Source: Rivibacter subsaxonicus
GTDB taxonomy: Bacteria; Pseudomonadota; Gammaproteobacteria; Burkholderiales; Burkholderiaceae_C
Assembly: GCF_004217215.1 (NCBI RefSeq)
Contig: NZ_SHKP01000005.1
Location: 563,501 to 627,500 of the forward strand
Reading direction: 5' to 3'
Length of the DNA stretch: 64,000 nt
Positions within the stretch are counted from its first letter, which is position 1. Each line of letters begins with the position of its first letter. A program made the translations under genes and the position numbers. Shown in pieces: positions 62,785 through 64,000 of the stretch. Under the pieces are notes generated by a model that saw nothing but the letters and a program-made list of their open reading frames with translations, was not told where the DNA came from and made no database searches.

Positions 62785-63768
62785 ATGTGGACCCGTCGCA
62801 ACGCCCTGTGCCTGCTGCTGCTGGCTTTCGCCGCCGGCGCCCACGCCCAGTCGGGCTGGCCGAGCAAACCGATCCGGCTCGTGGTGCCCTTCGCGGCCGG
62901 TGGCACGACCGACATCCTCGCGCGTTCGCTCGCCCCCGAACTGCAGAAGGCGCTCGGCCAGCCGGTGGTGGTCGACAACAAGCCCGGTGCCGGCGGCAAC
63001 CTCGGCGCCGCCGAGGTCGCCCGTGCCGCGCCCGATGGCCACACGCTGCTGATGGGCACCGTCGGCACCCAGTCGATCAACGCCGCGCTGTATCCCAAGC
63101 TGCCCTACGACCCGGTGAAGGACTTCGCGCCGATCACGCTGGTGGCCGGCGTGCCCAACGTGCTGGTGATGAACCCGGCCCGGGCCGAGGCGCTGGGCAT
63201 CAAGGACGTGCCGAGCCTGATCGCCTACGCGAAGAAGAATCCCGGCAAGCTCAACATGGCGAGCTCGGGCAACGGCACCTCGATCCACCTCTCGGGCGAG
63301 CTGTTCAAGAGCAGCACCGGCACCTTCATGCTGCACTTTCCCTACCGCGGCTCGGGGCCGGCGCTGATCGACCTGATCGGCGGCACCATGGACCTGATGT
63401 TCGACAACCTGCCCTCCTCGATGCCGCACATCAAGGCCGGCAAGCTCAAACCGCTGGCGGTGACCAGCGCGGTGCGCTCGAGCGCCCTGCCCGACACGCC
63501 AACCATCGCCGAGGCCGGCCCGGTCAAGGGCTTCGAGGCGAGCAGCTGGTTCGGCCTGCTGGCGCCGGCCGGCACGCCGCCCGAGATCGTCAACCGCCTG
63601 CAGCAGGAAACCGCCAAGGCCCTGGCCAGCCCGGCGCTGCGCGAGCGGCTGCAGGCCCAGGGCGCGATTCCCGGCGGCGGCACGCCGGCCGAGTTCGCCA
63701 AGCAGATCGCGGCCGAGTCCAAGAAGTGGGCCGAGGTGGTGCGCGTTTCCGGCGCCCAGGTCGACTAG
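62785..63768 (+). CDS. Bug-type (TctC) periplasmic solute receptor
   Basis: A 327-residue receptor with a Sec signal peptide ending AHAQS. Landmarks are [53 protein letters not shown] and [24 protein letters not shown]. Divergent from the other Bug gene over 130 bases; the two are only moderately alike, so they are not a recent duplication. A membrane protein gene begins 19 bases later. Confidence 0.93.
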   Translation: MWTRRNALCLLLLAFAAGAHAQSGWPSKPIRLVVPFAAGGTTDILARSLAPELQKALGQPVVVDNKPGAGGNLGAAEVARAAPDGHTLLMGTVGTQSINAALYPKLPYDPVKDFAPITLVAGVPNVLVMNPARAEALGIKDVPSLIAYAKKNPGKLNMASSGNGTSIHLSGELFKSSTGTFMLHFPYRGSGPALIDLIGGTMDLMFDNLPSSMPHIKAGKLKPLAVTSAVRSSALPDTPTIAEAGPVKGFEASSWFGLLAPAGTPPEIVNRLQQETAKALASPALRERLQAQGAIPGGGTPAEFAKQIAAESKKWAEVVRVSGAQVD

Positions 63769-63787
63769 GGCCGATGCGGCGTCAACG

Positions 63788-64000
63788 ATGAACCGGACGC
63801 TGCGCCGCCTGCTGCTGGCCGTCACGCTGCTGGCGCTGCTGTTCGCGCTGGTGCTGCTGGCGGCGGCGATCGCCCAGCTCGGCGATCTGGCGGCGCGGCT
63901 GCATCCGGGCTTCGGCGTCGTGGTCTGGTGCGTACTCGGCGGCGGCTTCGCGCTGTTGCTGGCGACGCCGGTCTGGCTGTTCTTCCGCCTGCCACCCCCG
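63788..64000 (+). CDS. Membrane protein, 3-prime truncated by the window end
   Basis: The first 71 residues are visible. They start MNRTLRRLLLAVTLLALLFALVLLAAAIAQLGDLAARLHP and include a second hydrophobic helix, then WLFFRLPPP. The pattern is two membrane helices with a short polar link, as in membrane-anchored GTPase or DUF697-type proteins. The rest is outside, so no function is assigned. Confidence 0.6.
   Translation, partial: MNRTLRRLLLAVTLLALLFALVLLAAAIAQLGDLAARLHPGFGVVVWCVLGGGFALLLATPVWLFFRLPPP

Noticed and set aside
59260-63825. 1521-codon minus-strand open frame across the second cyclase and the Bug genes.
   Set aside because: It lies in another frame than the real Bug gene at 61683-62654 and has no domain signals.

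Overview
The window is a single stretch of very high G+C DNA whose genes nearly all end their codons in G or C. The gene repertoire points to a betaproteobacterium of the order Burkholderiales, most likely the Rubrivivax/Leptothrix/Methylibium/Ideonella side of it. The supporting traits are Bug-type (TctC) solute receptors, a livKHMGF cluster carrying an acyl-CoA ligase, a histone H1-like protein fused to a SWIB domain, a PEP-CTERM protein, an NnrU protein, and a short G-rich intergenic element seen at least twice. I see no tRNA, rRNA, CRISPR array, insertion sequence or phage gene, so this looks like ordinary chromosome with a few unusual genes. The genus is inference.

Layout. 0-3 kb: an OhrR-type peroxide-sensing repressor with a clear operator in its own promoter, a lysine-rich SWIB protein with a strong terminator, and a leftward pair (DsbA-like isomerase, Tat-exported amidohydrolase). 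3-9 kb: one giant leftward gene for a 2020-residue protein with two predicted alpha/beta-hydrolase (lipase) domains, a CHAT caspase-like protease domain and a helical C-terminus. 9-17 kb: uvrA leftward, then rightward a lipoprotein, a 1196-residue membrane patatin and an OmpV/MipA porin-like protein. 17.5-24.3 kb: a livHMGF / acyl-CoA synthetase / livK operon closed by a terminator. 24.4-29.5 kb: small genes, a c-type haem sensor-like protein, a bile-acid-symporter-family transporter, a thioesterase/crotonase pair, and nnrU-like plus tag.

29.6-34.4 kb: a 112-residue protein, an unrecognised 504-residue protein, a small exported protein, an AmpG-like permease and an M48 protease. 34.4-39 kb: a leftward four-gene run (xth, a NylB-like serine hydrolase, a carboxylesterase and a hybrid histidine kinase) divergent from pyrE. 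39.7-45.8 kb: a DUF4124 protein, a CysB-like regulator, a possible PD-(D/E)XK protein, a thioredoxin lipoprotein, a MaoC/flavin-reductase pair and a PEP-CTERM protein. 45.9-55.3 kb: a complete oligopeptide-type ABC system with three tandem, translationally coupled substrate-binding paralogues opposite two permeases and a fused double ATPase. 55.3-56 kb: a structured region with two tiny coupled ORFs and a strong terminator. 56-64 kb: a nucleobase permease followed by two paralogous GGDEF proteins, two divergent Bug receptors and a truncated membrane protein.

The transport and acyl-CoA genes fit a heterotroph taking up organic acids, amino acids, peptides and nucleobases. The best candidate for something undescribed is the double-lipase/CHAT protein at 3021-9083. 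The membrane patatin across uvrA and the structured 55.3-55.9 kb region come next.
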